Shown: one piece after another, positions 20,289 through 29,046 of the stretch
How positions within the stretch are numbered: the stretch's first letter is position 1
Layout of the letters: each line of letters starts with the position of its first letter
Assembly: GCF_000613845.1 (NCBI RefSeq)
Contig: NZ_BAJT01000008.1
Span: 1 to 64,000, forward strand
Reading direction: 5' to 3'
From: Asaia astilbis JCM 15831
Lineage (GTDB): Bacteria; Pseudomonadota; Alphaproteobacteria; Acetobacterales; Acetobacteraceae
DNA length: 64,000 nt
Made by a program: the position numbers and the translations under genes
Notes under the pieces: generated by a model
What the model saw: only the letters and a program-made list of their open reading frames with translations
Told to the model about the DNA's origin: nothing
The model's database searches: none

Positions 20289-20867
20289 CTAGTCTGTGGC
20301 GAGGGTAGGGGAGATCCGGTCAGCTAGCTGCTCAAAAAGTTTTTGCAGCAGGGCTGTCTTGGCTGCGTCATCGGTCACGCTGCCCTTCACGCTGATCTGG
20401 GTGCGCCCCTGACGTGCAGGGTGGGATTCCTCGCGTGGCAAGTCGGTCCATGAGGCGACAAGGGCCGCCTCTCCCTGCTGTGTCAGATCCATGCGCTCGA
20501 TCGTGACGCTCAGTCGCGAGGCTGGTGTGTCCAGAGGCAGATAGCCTGTGATCATGCGGTGGGGATTGTCTTGCGACAGCCGCGCCACAATGAGGTCTGT
20601 CGCTGATTGCGACAGGCGGCTGGCCCATCGACTATTGCTGCTGCGTGTCAGGGCACTGCCATCGCGGGTAAGAATATCCTGAGTGTCGAGATAATCCGGC
20701 AACGACAGGCGCGGCACATAGGTGACTGGCGCATCCTGCTGAGATGCCGTGATCTCGGTCGCTGACGGAGCGAGAGTATAAAAGCGCACAGGGGCGGAGG
20801 CACAGGCTGAGAGCAGTCCCAGAGGTATTCCCAGAGCGAGCGCAGAAAAGAGCGGGCGCGTTCTCAT
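20289..20867 (-). CDS. PqiC/MlaB-type ABC transport auxiliary lipoprotein
   Basis: 192 aa with a lipoprotein signal peptide (LALGIPLGLLSACASAP; lipobox Cys about residue 22) and the family core APVRFYTLAPS then YVPRLSLPDYLDTQDILTR. This is the DUF330/PqiC auxiliary lipoprotein that accompanies MCE proteins. It is the last gene of a four-gene operon with E-F-D components and overlaps the MCE gene by 4 bp (ATGA). It is expected to sit in the outer membrane or periplasm and help dock the MCE lipid tunnel. Confidence 0.88.
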   Translation of the reverse strand: MRTRPLFSALALGIPLGLLSACASAPVRFYTLAPSATEITASQQDAPVTYVPRLSLPDYLDTQDILTRDGSALTRSSNSRWASRLSQSATDLIVARLSQDNPHRMITGYLPLDTPASRLSVTIERMDLTQQGEAALVASWTDLPREESHPARQGRTQISVKGSVTDDAAKTALLQKLFEQLADRISPTLATD

Positions 20868-21826
20868 TGGCGGCGTCCTGTCAGCAGAAGTTGCGGATTG
20901 CGTTCGATGTCATTGGCAAAACCGCGCATGGCCGCGGCGGCTGCGGCGATATCGCGCAAGCTGGCATCGAGATTGGCCCGATCGATCGAGCGTGATGACG
21001 TCATGCCTTGCAGGTTGACCATCGTCTTGTTGGCACTCGCCATGGTCTCGCGGCTGGTCAGCAGCAGCGAGCGGAGCTCTTCTCCGCGTGTCGAAAGCTG
21101 GTTCGTCCCGGTGATGGCGAGCTGATCGATGCTTTGCAACGTGTGCAGAAGCTGAGGCTGAAGCGCGGTGATCATCTCATGAGCAGCGTCGATGGCGGCA
21201 CGGCTGTGATCCGACGTCTGTTGCAGACTATCTGCCAGCATGGGCAGTCGCTGATCGAGCGTCTCGGATAAATGGCGGACGACAGCCAGGGTCTCCGCGG
21301 CGTTGTCGCTGATCTGGCGCAAAGGCAGATGGGTGAGCGTATTCGTCATGGCCTGGATGGACGATTGTCGTGTCGGGATTTCCAGCCGGTCGGTCAGCGT
21401 CGGGTGAAGCATCGCGGGGGAGCCGGGGGACATATCGAGATCGATCTGTGAGGTCCCGGTGACGAAGCTCTTGAGATTGATTTCCCCACGAAGCCCATGC
21501 GCAACCAGTTCACCCAGTTCGGGGACGTGGCCATGCTTTTCGCCCGCAACGAGAATATCGTTCTGCCGCACTGTGACATAGACAGGGATATAGGCTTCCC
21601 GGTCTTTCGGGTCGTATTCGATGGCAATGCGATCGACCGCGCCAACCTGCACGCCACGAAAATTGACGGGTGCTCCGACAGACAGGCCGTTCGTCGAGCC
21701 ACGAAAGATCAGGACGGCTTTTTCGGTCTGGGTGAAGGGATGAAAATTGCCAAAAAAGACGAAGGCACTCACCAGGAGCGCGAGCCCTCCCAGAACGAAC
21801 GCACCGACAAGCGCCTGTCTGTTCAT
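20864..21826 (-). CDS. MlaD/MCE-family lipid-transport substrate-binding protein
   Basis: 320 aa. One N-terminal TM anchor (LVGAFVLGGLALLVSAFVFFG) is followed by a single MCE domain (about 40-130; VLIFRGSTNGLSVGAPVNFRGVQVGAVDRIAI) and a long helical tail with repeated polar heptads to the C-terminus. MCE proteins form hexameric tunnels for phospholipids between membranes. It overlaps the ATPase gene by 4 bp upstream and the lipoprotein gene by 4 bp downstream. The helical extension beyond the MCE domain resembles the longer, needle-like MCE members. Confidence 0.9.
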   Translation of the reverse strand: MNRQALVGAFVLGGLALLVSAFVFFGNFHPFTQTEKAVLIFRGSTNGLSVGAPVNFRGVQVGAVDRIAIEYDPKDREAYIPVYVTVRQNDILVAGEKHGHVPELGELVAHGLRGEINLKSFVTGTSQIDLDMSPGSPAMLHPTLTDRLEIPTRQSSIQAMTNTLTHLPLRQISDNAAETLAVVRHLSETLDQRLPMLADSLQQTSDHSRAAIDAAHEMITALQPQLLHTLQSIDQLAITGTNQLSTRGEELRSLLLTSRETMASANKTMVNLQGMTSSRSIDRANLDASLRDIAAAAAAMRGFANDIERNPQLLLTGRRQ

Positions 21827-22593
21827 GATGCCTGTCCTTCTTCGTTGCGTTGTCTGTTCATAAAGGCGCGAACCTGTGGGTCGGTACTGTGATCGCGCAA
21901 AGCGCGGGGTGAGCCATGAGCGATGGGGCGTTTGGTGATGGCGTCGAGAAAGATACCGTCATCAGCGATTGAAAACAGGCTGGGAAGCTCATGGCTGACA
22001 ATGACGATGGTTGCTCCCAGACCGTCGCGCAGGTTGAGGATCAAATCGTCCAGACGCGCTGACGTGATCGGATCGAGACCTGCTGAAGGCTCGTCGAAGA
22101 ACAGGATGTCGGGGTCGAGGGCAAGGGCCCGCGCCAGTCCGGCACGTTTGCGCATCCCGCCGCTGATCTCCGAAGGCGTGAGATTGATTGCGTCACTCAG
22201 CCCGACAAGAGCGAGCTTGAGTTCCACCAGACGCTGAATCGCGCGGGCATCGAGCTTTGTGAACATCTGCAGCGGTAACGCGACATTCTCGCCGACAGTC
22301 ATCGAGCTCCACAACGCGCCGCTCTGAAACAGCACGCCAAAGCGGTGATTGATCTCGGTACGCTCGGCATCTGTACCCGCCCAGTAATCGTCTCTGCCGA
22401 CATGGAAGCTGCCCCGACTGGGGCGGAGCAACCCGATCATGCTCTTGAGCAATGTCGATTTGCCGCAGCCCGATCCACCCATGACGGCAAAGATGCTGCC
22501 GCGTTTTACCGAAAGAGAGATGTCGGACTGAATCACTTTGGGCCCGAAGGCCAGGGTCACGTCCGTCATGCTCATGATGGGACCGTCTGTCAT
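21823..22593 (-). CDS. MlaF-type ABC transporter ATP-binding protein
   Basis: 256 aa complete ABC ATPase: Walker A GGSGCGKST, Q-loop region FGVLFQSGALWSSMTVGENVALPL, signature EISGGMRKRAGLARAL (the SGGM variant typical of MlaF), Walker B DILFFDEPSAGLDP, and switch His in VIVSHELPS. It powers lipid transport through the permease encoded immediately upstream; the gap is 4 bp. It lies in the cytoplasmic membrane complex. Confidence 0.95.
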   Translation of the reverse strand: MTDGPIMSMTDVTLAFGPKVIQSDISLSVKRGSIFAVMGGSGCGKSTLLKSMIGLLRPSRGSFHVGRDDYWAGTDAERTEINHRFGVLFQSGALWSSMTVGENVALPLQMFTKLDARAIQRLVELKLALVGLSDAINLTPSEISGGMRKRAGLARALALDPDILFFDEPSAGLDPITSARLDDLILNLRDGLGATIVIVSHELPSLFSIADDGIFLDAITKRPIAHGSPRALRDHSTDPQVRAFMNRQRNEEGQAS

Positions 22594-22597
22594 GAGG

Positions 22598-23830
22598 TCA
22601 GATCCCGATACTATTGGCGATGATGGCGAAAATCGCGTCGAGCGCGATTACCCCGACGATGCCGATGACGACGGCGCGGGTGGCTGCAATGCCGACATCG
22701 GCGGCAGAACGGCCTGCCCTGAGGCCGATGCGACAACTCGTCAATCCGATGAAGGCTCCGAAAACAAGGCTCTTGATAAAGCCGAAAATGAACTGACTGA
22801 TTCCGAAGGCAATGACGGTCTGGTGAAAATAGCCCAGGCTCGTGATGTCGAGCATCGAGATGGCGACGATATAGCCGCCCAGCATGCCGATTAGACACCC
22901 ATACAGGTAGAGAAACGGCATGGTGATGACGAGGGAGAGGACAGCGGGCAGGATGAGGTAAGACGACACCGAAATGCCGAAAACCTTCAGGGCGTCGATC
23001 TCCTCATTGCCCTGCATGGTCGAGATGCGGGCTGCATAAGCGCCTCCCGTGCGACCGGCCATGATGATAGCCGTCATGACAGGAGCCATTTCCCGCACGG
23101 TCGCGATGCCGACAAGGCTCGCGACATAGATGCCAGCGGCGAATTTCTGAAGCTGGACAGCGCCGACGAAGGCAAGAATGGCGCCGATCAGAAAATTGAC
23201 GACGCCGACAATGAGAAGGGCAGAAGGCCCGGCATTGAAAAGGTCAGAAAAGAGATCGCTGCTGCGAAGACCTCCCCTGCGAAAGATTGCCTGGTAGCAG
23301 GCACGCGCCGTGTGCCCGGCCAGCTCTGCGATGGTGCCGATCTCGGCGAGGGTGGCGATGGATTTAATGCCCACACGCTCGAGAAAAGAGTGGCGTGTTC
23401 CCTTCATAGGCGCAGTCGGCGCTTGCCTGTCCGGAAGCAGGTCGAGCAGCTGCTGCATCGGATGAGGGAGCGCATGCGCCTCGAATTCTCTGCCTTCGCG
23501 ATCGCACCAGCGTCTGACATCCCAGAGAAACCCGATCAGCCCTGTGTCCCATCGTGTCACGTCAGCAGCGTTGCATGTCACGTTGTCGAAAGACCCGGCG
23601 TGAAGAAGGGCATCTCCGGAGAAAACAGGAAGCGCGGTATTCTGCCCAAGCCATACGCCTGTGAGGACCAGACAGGCCGTATTTCCCTCCGAGACCACCT
23701 CCCATTGGGGCGACGCGTCGATTTCCGCGCTGCCCGCCGAGGCTTTCGTCTCTGTCAGGACCACGGGGCGTTCCTTGGTTTTAATGCCATCATGACGCGG
23801 CATTCTGGTCGCAACGGCGCCCTGTTGCAA
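22598..23830 (-). CDS. MlaE-type lipid ABC transporter permease with N-terminal STAS-like domain
   Basis: 410 aa. The C-terminal 260 residues are a MlaE permease (RRGGLRSSDLFSDLFNAGPSALLIVGVVNFLIGAILAFVGAVQLQ; REMAPVMTAIIMAGRTGGAYAARISTMQGNEEIDAL; the end IIANSIGI). The N-terminal 130 residues resemble the STAS/MlaB-like extension (LVLTGVWLGQNTALPVFSG; VTRWDTGLIGFLWDVRRWCDREG). A fused MlaB function explains the lack of a separate mlaB gene here. It is the first gene of the E-F-D-lipoprotein operon. The start is uncertain; shorter in-frame ATGs exist before the STAS part. Confidence 0.9.
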   Translation of the reverse strand: MQQGAVATRMPRHDGIKTKERPVVLTETKASAGSAEIDASPQWEVVSEGNTACLVLTGVWLGQNTALPVFSGDALLHAGSFDNVTCNAADVTRWDTGLIGFLWDVRRWCDREGREFEAHALPHPMQQLLDLLPDRQAPTAPMKGTRHSFLERVGIKSIATLAEIGTIAELAGHTARACYQAIFRRGGLRSSDLFSDLFNAGPSALLIVGVVNFLIGAILAFVGAVQLQKFAAGIYVASLVGIATVREMAPVMTAIIMAGRTGGAYAARISTMQGNEEIDALKVFGISVSSYLILPAVLSLVITMPFLYLYGCLIGMLGGYIVAISMLDITSLGYFHQTVIAFGISQFIFGFIKSLVFGAFIGLTSCRIGLRAGRSAADVGIAATRAVVIGIVGVIALDAIFAIIANSIGI

Positions 23831-23966
23831 GGAGACGCGCTTTCACCTCTGTGCACAAAGCGGGTTTCGCCCGGCGGAGAGGACCACAAAGGAGGCTTCT
23901 TGCCTGCAGGCCGCTTGTCCAGAGCGAAGGTCACAACCGCTTCATGACGTCGTTACACGCTGGGCG

Positions 23967-24860
23967 TCAGCGACCATCCAGATAGAATTCGATTGGCACC
24001 GTCAGTGTCAGAGTGGCGCCGGCGATCGTGTCGGGTGGCTCGGGCAGGGGCTCGGCACGATGGATCAGCGCCAGCGTTTCATCGTCAAGCAGCGCGTATC
24101 CTGTTGGACGCACGAGCTTGGCGGAAAGCACATGGCCTTTGCGGTCCATGGTAAAGCGCAGCATCACCGTGCCCTCCTGATGATCGGCCTGGGCAGCGGA
24201 CGGGTAACGCTTGAATCGCTCCAGTCGGGCAAGAAGTGTGCCCTGCCAGCTCGCCTTGGCTTCCGACGCTTCACGCGCCGAGGGAGCGCCCTTGGCGGAA
24301 GTTGCCGACACGGCTGATGGCGGCGCGTCCGACGGGGGCGGTGCCGTATTGGCTGTCGACTGTGTCGGCACGGGCGGTGGCGGATGCTTTTCCACGGGAG
24401 GCGTTGGCGCAACCTTGCGATGCACCGGCGTGATCTTGATTTTTTTCGGCACGGGGATCGGTGGCAATGCCGCCGGGGAGGGGGGCGCCATCACCTCGGG
24501 TGGTTTTTCCGGTGCGGGAAGTTCAGGGGGCGAAATCTGCGGGGGGCCGGGAGGCCGCTCCTGAGGGGAGGACGCGATGCTCGCAGGCTCTGGTGCCAGA
24601 TCGATGGCAATGGCGGCAGGAGGAGGCGAGTAGGGAGGGGGCGAGCTCGCTGGCATTTTGGCCACCAGCCAAAGGCCACCAGCGGCGAGGAGCGCAATGA
24701 ACGCGGACGACCATCCGCCCAGCCGCAGACGCCGCCTGGCCTCCAGCTGCAGATGCAGCTGATAGGCTTCTCTAAACGAGAGAGCTTCGCTTTGTAGCGT
24801 TGCTCCCTGAGCAGGAGGCCGGGCAGAAATGGCGGTGGAGCGGAGGTCTCTGGCGGTCAC
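23967..24860 (-). CDS. tonB: TonB energy-transducing protein
   Basis: 297 aa. One TM segment (WSSAFIALLAAGGLWLVAKM, about 49-68) is followed by a very Pro-rich periplasmic spacer (about 70-200, with PPPYSPPPAA and PVEKHPPPPVP) and a C-terminal TonB fold (RFKRYPSAAQADHQEGTVMLRFTMDRKGHVLSAKLVRPTGYALLDDETLALI). The start overlaps the exbD stop by 4 bp. It couples the proton-motive force to outer-membrane receptors such as the Fiu-like receptor at 33947. The operon lies back-to-back with a PiuC/YbiX hydroxylase, pointing to iron. Confidence 0.93.
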   Translation of the reverse strand: MTARDLRSTAISARPPAQGATLQSEALSFREAYQLHLQLEARRRLRLGGWSSAFIALLAAGGLWLVAKMPASSPPPYSPPPAAIAIDLAPEPASIASSPQERPPGPPQISPPELPAPEKPPEVMAPPSPAALPPIPVPKKIKITPVHRKVAPTPPVEKHPPPPVPTQSTANTAPPPSDAPPSAVSATSAKGAPSAREASEAKASWQGTLLARLERFKRYPSAAQADHQEGTVMLRFTMDRKGHVLSAKLVRPTGYALLDDETLALIHRAEPLPEPPDTIAGATLTLTVPIEFYLDGR

Positions 24861-25291
24861 GGTGCGTCGCCCTCCTCCTGCCCCTGCAGATTGACCAGAG
24901 CGACCTTCAGAAAACCGGCTTTGCGCAGGAGATCCATGGTCTTCATCAACGTCTCGTAATCGACCGTCTTATCCGCACGGAGAAAGAGACGTTCGTCCTT
25001 GTGCCCGTTGGTCAGGGTCATCAGCCGTGCCGGAAGCGCGTCATTGCTGACATCGTCTTCGCCAAGCGCGAGAGAATGATCGGCTTTCACGGTGACAAAG
25101 ATCGGATTGGCCGGGCGCGGTGCGGGCTTCTCGGTCGAAGAGGGCAGATCGACCGGCACGTTCACGGTGCTTAGCGGTGCCGTGACCATGAAGATGACCA
25201 GCAGAACGAGCATCACGTCGATGAGCGGCGTGACGTTCAGCTCGTGGGCGTCGAGTGCGGTTTCATCCGCATGGCGCATGCGTAGTGCCAT
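24857..25291 (-). CDS. exbD: ExbD biopolymer transport protein
   Basis: 144 aa. The N-terminal TM carries the key Asp: ELNVTPLIDVMLVLLVIFMVTAPL, where the Asp of PLIDV is the proton-relaying residue. A small periplasmic domain follows (VTVKADHSLALGEDDVS; DKTVDYETLMKTMDLLRKAGFLKVALV). It is separated from exbB by 2 bp and overlaps tonB by 4 bp. Confidence 0.95.
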   Translation of the reverse strand: MALRMRHADETALDAHELNVTPLIDVMLVLLVIFMVTAPLSTVNVPVDLPSSTEKPAPRPANPIFVTVKADHSLALGEDDVSNDALPARLMTLTNGHKDERLFLRADKTVDYETLMKTMDLLRKAGFLKVALVNLQGQEEGDAP

Positions 25292-25293
25292 GG

Positions 25294-26046
25294 TCAGCGT
25301 CCGGTCTGATCGGCGCGATGGGTGGCAAAACGCAGGACCTGACCGCTATTGCCCTGCACATGCAGGCGGCTCAGATCGCGTGAGACGAGGCGCAGGATCA
25401 GCGCGGTAAGATCACCGACCTGAGCCTTGCATCCAAGGCACTGACGGGACAGGTAATTATAGATGACGACGGCCGGAATGGCGGCGACGAGACCCAGGGC
25501 AGTCGCCAGAAGCGCTTCGGCAATACCGGGGGCAACGACGGCCAGACTCGTGGCTTTGGTTGCGGCGATCCCGGTGAAGGAGGTCATGATTCCCCAGACC
25601 GTGCCGAACAGACCGACGAAGGGAGACGTTGCTCCGATCGTGGCCAGAATGCCGGTGCCCCGCATCAGATGACGACCTTCGGCGGCTTCAAGCCGCTCGA
25701 GATGCAGCATGATGCGCTCTTTGAGACCCTCCCGGTCTTCAAGAATTTCGGCAGAGCGTGTCCACTCATTAGAGGCCGCCAGCAACAATGCCTTGACGAT
25801 ACCGATATCCGGGCAGAGCTCATGTGCAGCCGAGAGAGAGGGTGCGTCTTCGAGCGTGAGCTCCGTTTTGGCCAGAGCGCGTTTCACGCGCTGCATCTCC
25901 ACAACCTTGGCGATGAAGAGAACCCAGCTGATGACGCAGGCGATGATCAGAATCATCATCACAAAGCGCACGACGGGACCGGCGCCGAGGAACATTTCCC
26001 AAGGCGTAAAGGGAAGGGAGGCGAGATCGCCAGCCGGCGTGGCCAT
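25294..26046 (-). CDS. exbB: ExbB proton-channel protein
   Basis: 250 aa with the MotA/TolQ/ExbB core. It has an N-terminal TM (RFVMMILIIACVISWVLFIAKVVEMQR), a cytoplasmic loop, then GTGILATIGATSPFVGLFGTVWGIMTSFTGIA and GIAEALLATALGLVAAIPAVVIYN, the two proton-channel helices. A ribosome site (GGAGAG) precedes ATG 26046. It is the first gene of exbB-exbD-tonB. It shares its 150-bp upstream region with the divergent iron-linked hydroxylase. Confidence 0.95.
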   Translation of the reverse strand: MATPAGDLASLPFTPWEMFLGAGPVVRFVMMILIIACVISWVLFIAKVVEMQRVKRALAKTELTLEDAPSLSAAHELCPDIGIVKALLLAASNEWTRSAEILEDREGLKERIMLHLERLEAAEGRHLMRGTGILATIGATSPFVGLFGTVWGIMTSFTGIAATKATSLAVVAPGIAEALLATALGLVAAIPAVVIYNYLSRQCLGCKAQVGDLTALILRLVSRDLSRLHVQGNSGQVLRFATHRADQTGR

Positions 26047-26142
26047 GGGGCTCTCCTGTTTCGCAATAAGGCGAGGCTAAGGCGGCCGTTTTGAGGGCGC
26101 CTGGTTCTTTGTTACGGGGTGTAACGACACGATCAGAGTGTG

Positions 26143-26166
26143 TTAATCAGATTCATTCTCAATTAC
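26143..26166. promoter_or_regulatory. Possible Fur-like site between exbB and the PiuC/YbiX gene
   Basis: On the minus strand the segment reads as repeated GAGAAT / GAATCT / GATTAA-like hexamers, a loose match to GATAAT arrays bound by Fur. A separate GTTAC-ggggt-GTAAC inverted repeat lies at 26111-26125. Both flanking operons are iron-related, which supports Fur control, but the sequence match alone is weak. Confidence 0.28.
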
Positions 26167-26194
26167 AAGAAAACGATTCCTGAGGAGAACGCCG

Positions 26195-26878
26195 ATGCTG
26201 GTCCACATTCCCAACGTTCTGACGCCCGAGGAGCTGCGCTACTGTCGGGAGACGCTCGAAAGGGCGGCGTGGCTCGATGGCAAGGTGACCGCCGGGCAGC
26301 AGTCGGCCAAGGCCAAAAACAACCTTCAGGTTCCGCAGGACTCGGAGACGTCACGAGAGCTCGGTGAAATTGTCCTGCGCGCGCTGGGCAGAAACCCTGT
26401 CTTTAACAGTGCAGCCCTGCCGCTTCGGGTCTTCCCCCCGCTGTTCAACAGATATGACGTCGGAATGGGGTTTGGCGCGCATGTCGATAATGCGATCCGT
26501 CCCATTCCCGAAAGCGGCTTTCGGATCAGGACCGATGTGTCTTCAACACTCTTCATCACGGGTCCTGACGAATATGATGGCGGTGAGCTGGTCATTCAGG
26601 ACACTTATGGCGAGCAGAGAGTGAAGCTGCCCGCAGGCGATATGGTAGTCTATCCGTCCACCAGCCTTCATCGCGTAAGCGACGTGACGCGCGGCAGTCG
26701 CTGGGCCTCGTTTTTCTGGACCCAGTCGATGGTGCGTGACGACACCAGACGCGCCCTGCTCTATGATTTCGATCTCTCGATCATAGAGACACGCAAATCC
26801 CTGCCGGACGACCATCCGGGCGTGTTGGGTCTGACGTCGACCTACCACAACCTGCTTCGTCAATGGGCCGAGCTCTGA
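26195..26878 (+). CDS. PKHD-type Fe(II)/2-oxoglutarate-dependent hydroxylase, PiuC/YbiX family
   Basis: 227 aa, the usual length for the family. It starts [21 protein letters not shown]. The double-stranded beta-helix core has the metal ligands in [10 protein letters not shown] (His, Asp) and [19 protein letters not shown] (His, plus Arg for 2-oxoglutarate); [29 protein letters not shown] is also characteristic. YbiX and PiuC are Fur-regulated and linked to catecholate siderophore receptors (Fiu, PiuA). Here the gene instead faces exbB-exbD-tonB, with the receptor and Sel1 gene about 7 kb away. The physiological substrate is unknown. Confidence 0.93.
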   Translation: MLVHIPNVLTPEELRYCRETLERAAWLDGKVTAGQQSAKAKNNLQVPQDSETSRELGEIVLRALGRNPVFNSAALPLRVFPPLFNRYDVGMGFGAHVDNAIRPIPESGFRIRTDVSSTLFITGPDEYDGGELVIQDTYGEQRVKLPAGDMVVYPSTSLHRVSDVTRGSRWASFFWTQSMVRDDTRRALLYDFDLSIIETRKSLPDDHPGVLGLTSTYHNLLRQWAEL

Positions 26879-26969
26879 TCGAGATGGACCTAATGGATTA
26901 GGTGCTGGCCCCGGGGAGGGGGTTGCCTGTAGATCGTGGCGTTGAGTTCAGGATTACAGGGTGCGCGCC

Positions 26970-27182
26970 ATGTCTGCTTCTTCGCCACGCACGCGTTTGC
27001 GGTTCGGTCTGCTGGCCTTGCCCTTCGGCGCCGTCTTGCTGCCGATGCCATTTCTTTATGGACTGTCGTTCCGCCTTCTAGGGGTGCCTGTCGCGCTGGT
27101 GTGGCTTTTTCTTTGCCTTCCGCTCACGACACTCTGTCTGGCTTGGTCCTCTGCGCCTCTCGGTCGCGGGCACACGCAATGA
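26970..27182 (+). CDS. DUF3311-like small membrane protein
   Basis: About 70 aa with two hydrophobic segments (FGLLALPFGAVLLPMPFLYGLSFRLLGVPVALVWLFLCLPLTTLCLAW). It sits directly before a sodium:solute symporter, with the stop overlapping the next ATG (ATGA at 27179-27182). That arrangement is typical of DUF3311 proteins paired with SSS transporters, like the YhdT/PanF pair. GTG 26961 is an alternative start. Confidence 0.75.
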   Translation: MSASSPRTRLRFGLLALPFGAVLLPMPFLYGLSFRLLGVPVALVWLFLCLPLTTLCLAWSSAPLGRGHTQ

Positions 27183-28578
27183 GGCTCGGTGGTTTTCTGT
27201 TCATTCTCGTGCTGGCGCTGGGCCTTTCGTTTATCCCGGTTAAAAGCGGCGCATCGCAGGATCCCAAAGCGTTTTTTGCCGCACGGGGGCAGTTCGGCGC
27301 GCTCCTGTTTTTCCTGCTTGCTGCGGGAGAAACCTATTCGATCGGGTCCGTGCTTGGGTTTCCCGGAGGCATCGCGGCCACCGGGTCCATCGATGTCGCA
27401 CTCTGGTTCATCGGCTATATCCTGCTGGCCTTCCCCATTGGGATGCTGCTCTATCCCCGCTTATGGCAGGTGGGCCAGAAATACGGTGCGATTACGCTCC
27501 CTGACCTGCTCGGCGGGTATTTCGAGAGCCGACTAGTCGCCTCCCTGACCGGCTGCCTGCTGGTTGTCCTGATGCTGCCTCTGGGGACGATGCAGTTCAT
27601 GGGGTTGAGCGCTGTTTTCTCCCAACTGGCTCTGCCCTTGCCGACATGCGTTCTCTCCGCCTGCGCAGCAGTTCTGGCCTTTTTGTTTGTTGCCAGCGCA
27701 GGGCTGCGCGGTGCGGCCTGGGCAGCGGCTCTAAAGGATATTTCGGTTCTTGGAGCCATTTTATGTGTCGCGCTTGTCGCGTTGACGCAGTGGTCGCACG
27801 GCTCAGCGGTTCCGCTCGCAGACGTATTGCACGGGGCGAGTACGACTCCGGGCGCATCCTGTGTCATGATTTTGAGCACGATTATCGTGCAGGCCTTGGG
27901 GTTTTGTATTGCGCCACAAACTGCGGCGGCAATTTTCTCGGCACGAAGCTCCGAGACGATCAGGCGCGCCCAGATCTGGATGCCGCTCTATATGGTTCTG
28001 TTTCCTCTTCTTTTTGTCGTCGCAGCCTATGGGCTTACCCATCATGCGTGATGACACGGCCTGACGGGGTGTTCCTCTCTGTTGCCTCGGCGCTTTTACC
28101 GGACTGGTTGACGGGATTGGTGGCGGGGGCCGTTGCCCTGACAGCGCTTGTCTGGCTCGGCGCTGTCTGTCTCAGCCTTGCGGCGATTGTGACCCGCACG
28201 ATCGTGCCGCATGTTCGGCCCGAGGCCCAAAAGCGCATGGGTCTGTTCGTCATCGCCTTCTATCTCGGGCTGTCCGTTCTGACCTCTGCCGGACACAGCA
28301 CCCTGATCGTCACCCTGAACCGGCTTTTCTACGTCGGTTTGGTCCAGCTCTTACCGGCCGTCTTTCTCTGCGTGTCGGGATATCGCGTGTCCCCGGTGCG
28401 TCTGCTGGCCGCGCTGGCAGGCGGTCTGGTCTCGGGGATCGGGTTGTTCATTTCCGGTGCGGTGCTCGGGGGGCTCAGTCCCGCTTTGCCGGGTCTTTTG
28501 GTCAATCTGCTGATCCTGCTGCAGGGAGGGAGACCTTCACCCTCAGGGCAAGGTCCCAAACGGCGCAACGACGTTTGA
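27179..28578 (+). CDS. Sodium:solute symporter (SSS family), frameshifted
   Basis: Two frames give about 466 residues. The first has the SSS signatures KAFFAARGQFGALLFFLLAAGETYSIGSVLGFPG, GYILLAFPIGMLLYPRLWQVGQKYGAITLPDLLGGYFESRL and QALGFCIAPQTAAAIFSARSSETIRRAQ. It stops at 28051. The second continues DGVFLSVASALLPDWLTGLVAGAVALTALVWLGAVCLSLAAIVTR and further TM helices to 28578. One base is missing between about 27960 and 28046. The family imports amino acids, carboxylates, pantothenate or sugars with sodium. The C-terminal part retains the late TM helices, so a repaired gene would be full length. Substrate unknown. Confidence 0.8.
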
Positions 28579-29046
28579 TCCCTGCCTGAGCAGCGGGGGG
28601 TAAGTAAACCGGGCATCATTTTTGTGCCCCGAAGAGACGTTGCCCCCCGAAAAGATGACGCAATGAGAAAAGTGTTCACGTTCCTTGCCGCAAGAGAGTC
28701 AGAGCGTGGACCGTGGGCAGGATAAGGGGGCTCTGCCAGACGCTGTCATGATCCGCAAAGGGTGATCGTGACGCTGTAACATCACTTCGGGTGTTATTTC
28801 CTGCGGAGCGACGGTTTTGGTCTCTTTCGGTGAGACAATCACCAATGGATAACGTCCTGTTATAAAGAGATATTCAGGTTTTTCGTCTTCACGTAAGCGG
28901 AAAATTCTGGTGGAAAACTGCTCAAAAATAACAAAAACAGTCACATAATAACTCTCATTAGTGTGATTATGTGAAATTGATGTGTGATGGTTAAGACGGT
29001 TCGGCACATAAGGGTGCTTTCCCGGCACTGAGTATTGGGGCCCATC
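28579..29046. other. Intergenic region upstream of the DhaKL-type kinase
   Basis: About 470 bp, with no supported gene; a minus-strand frame across it runs antisense into the kinase and is not credible. The right half is AT-rich and contains the long inverted repeat at 28941-28974. Confidence 0.4.
28941..28974. promoter_or_regulatory. Perfect 9-bp inverted repeat upstream of the DhaKL/threitol operon
   Basis: TCACATAAT at 28941-28949 and ATTATGTGA at 28966-28974 are exact reverse complements with a 16-bp spacer. They lie 73 bp before the kinase ATG. The shape suits an operator of a dimeric regulator; the arms resemble CRP half-sites but in the inverted order. Confidence 0.5.
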
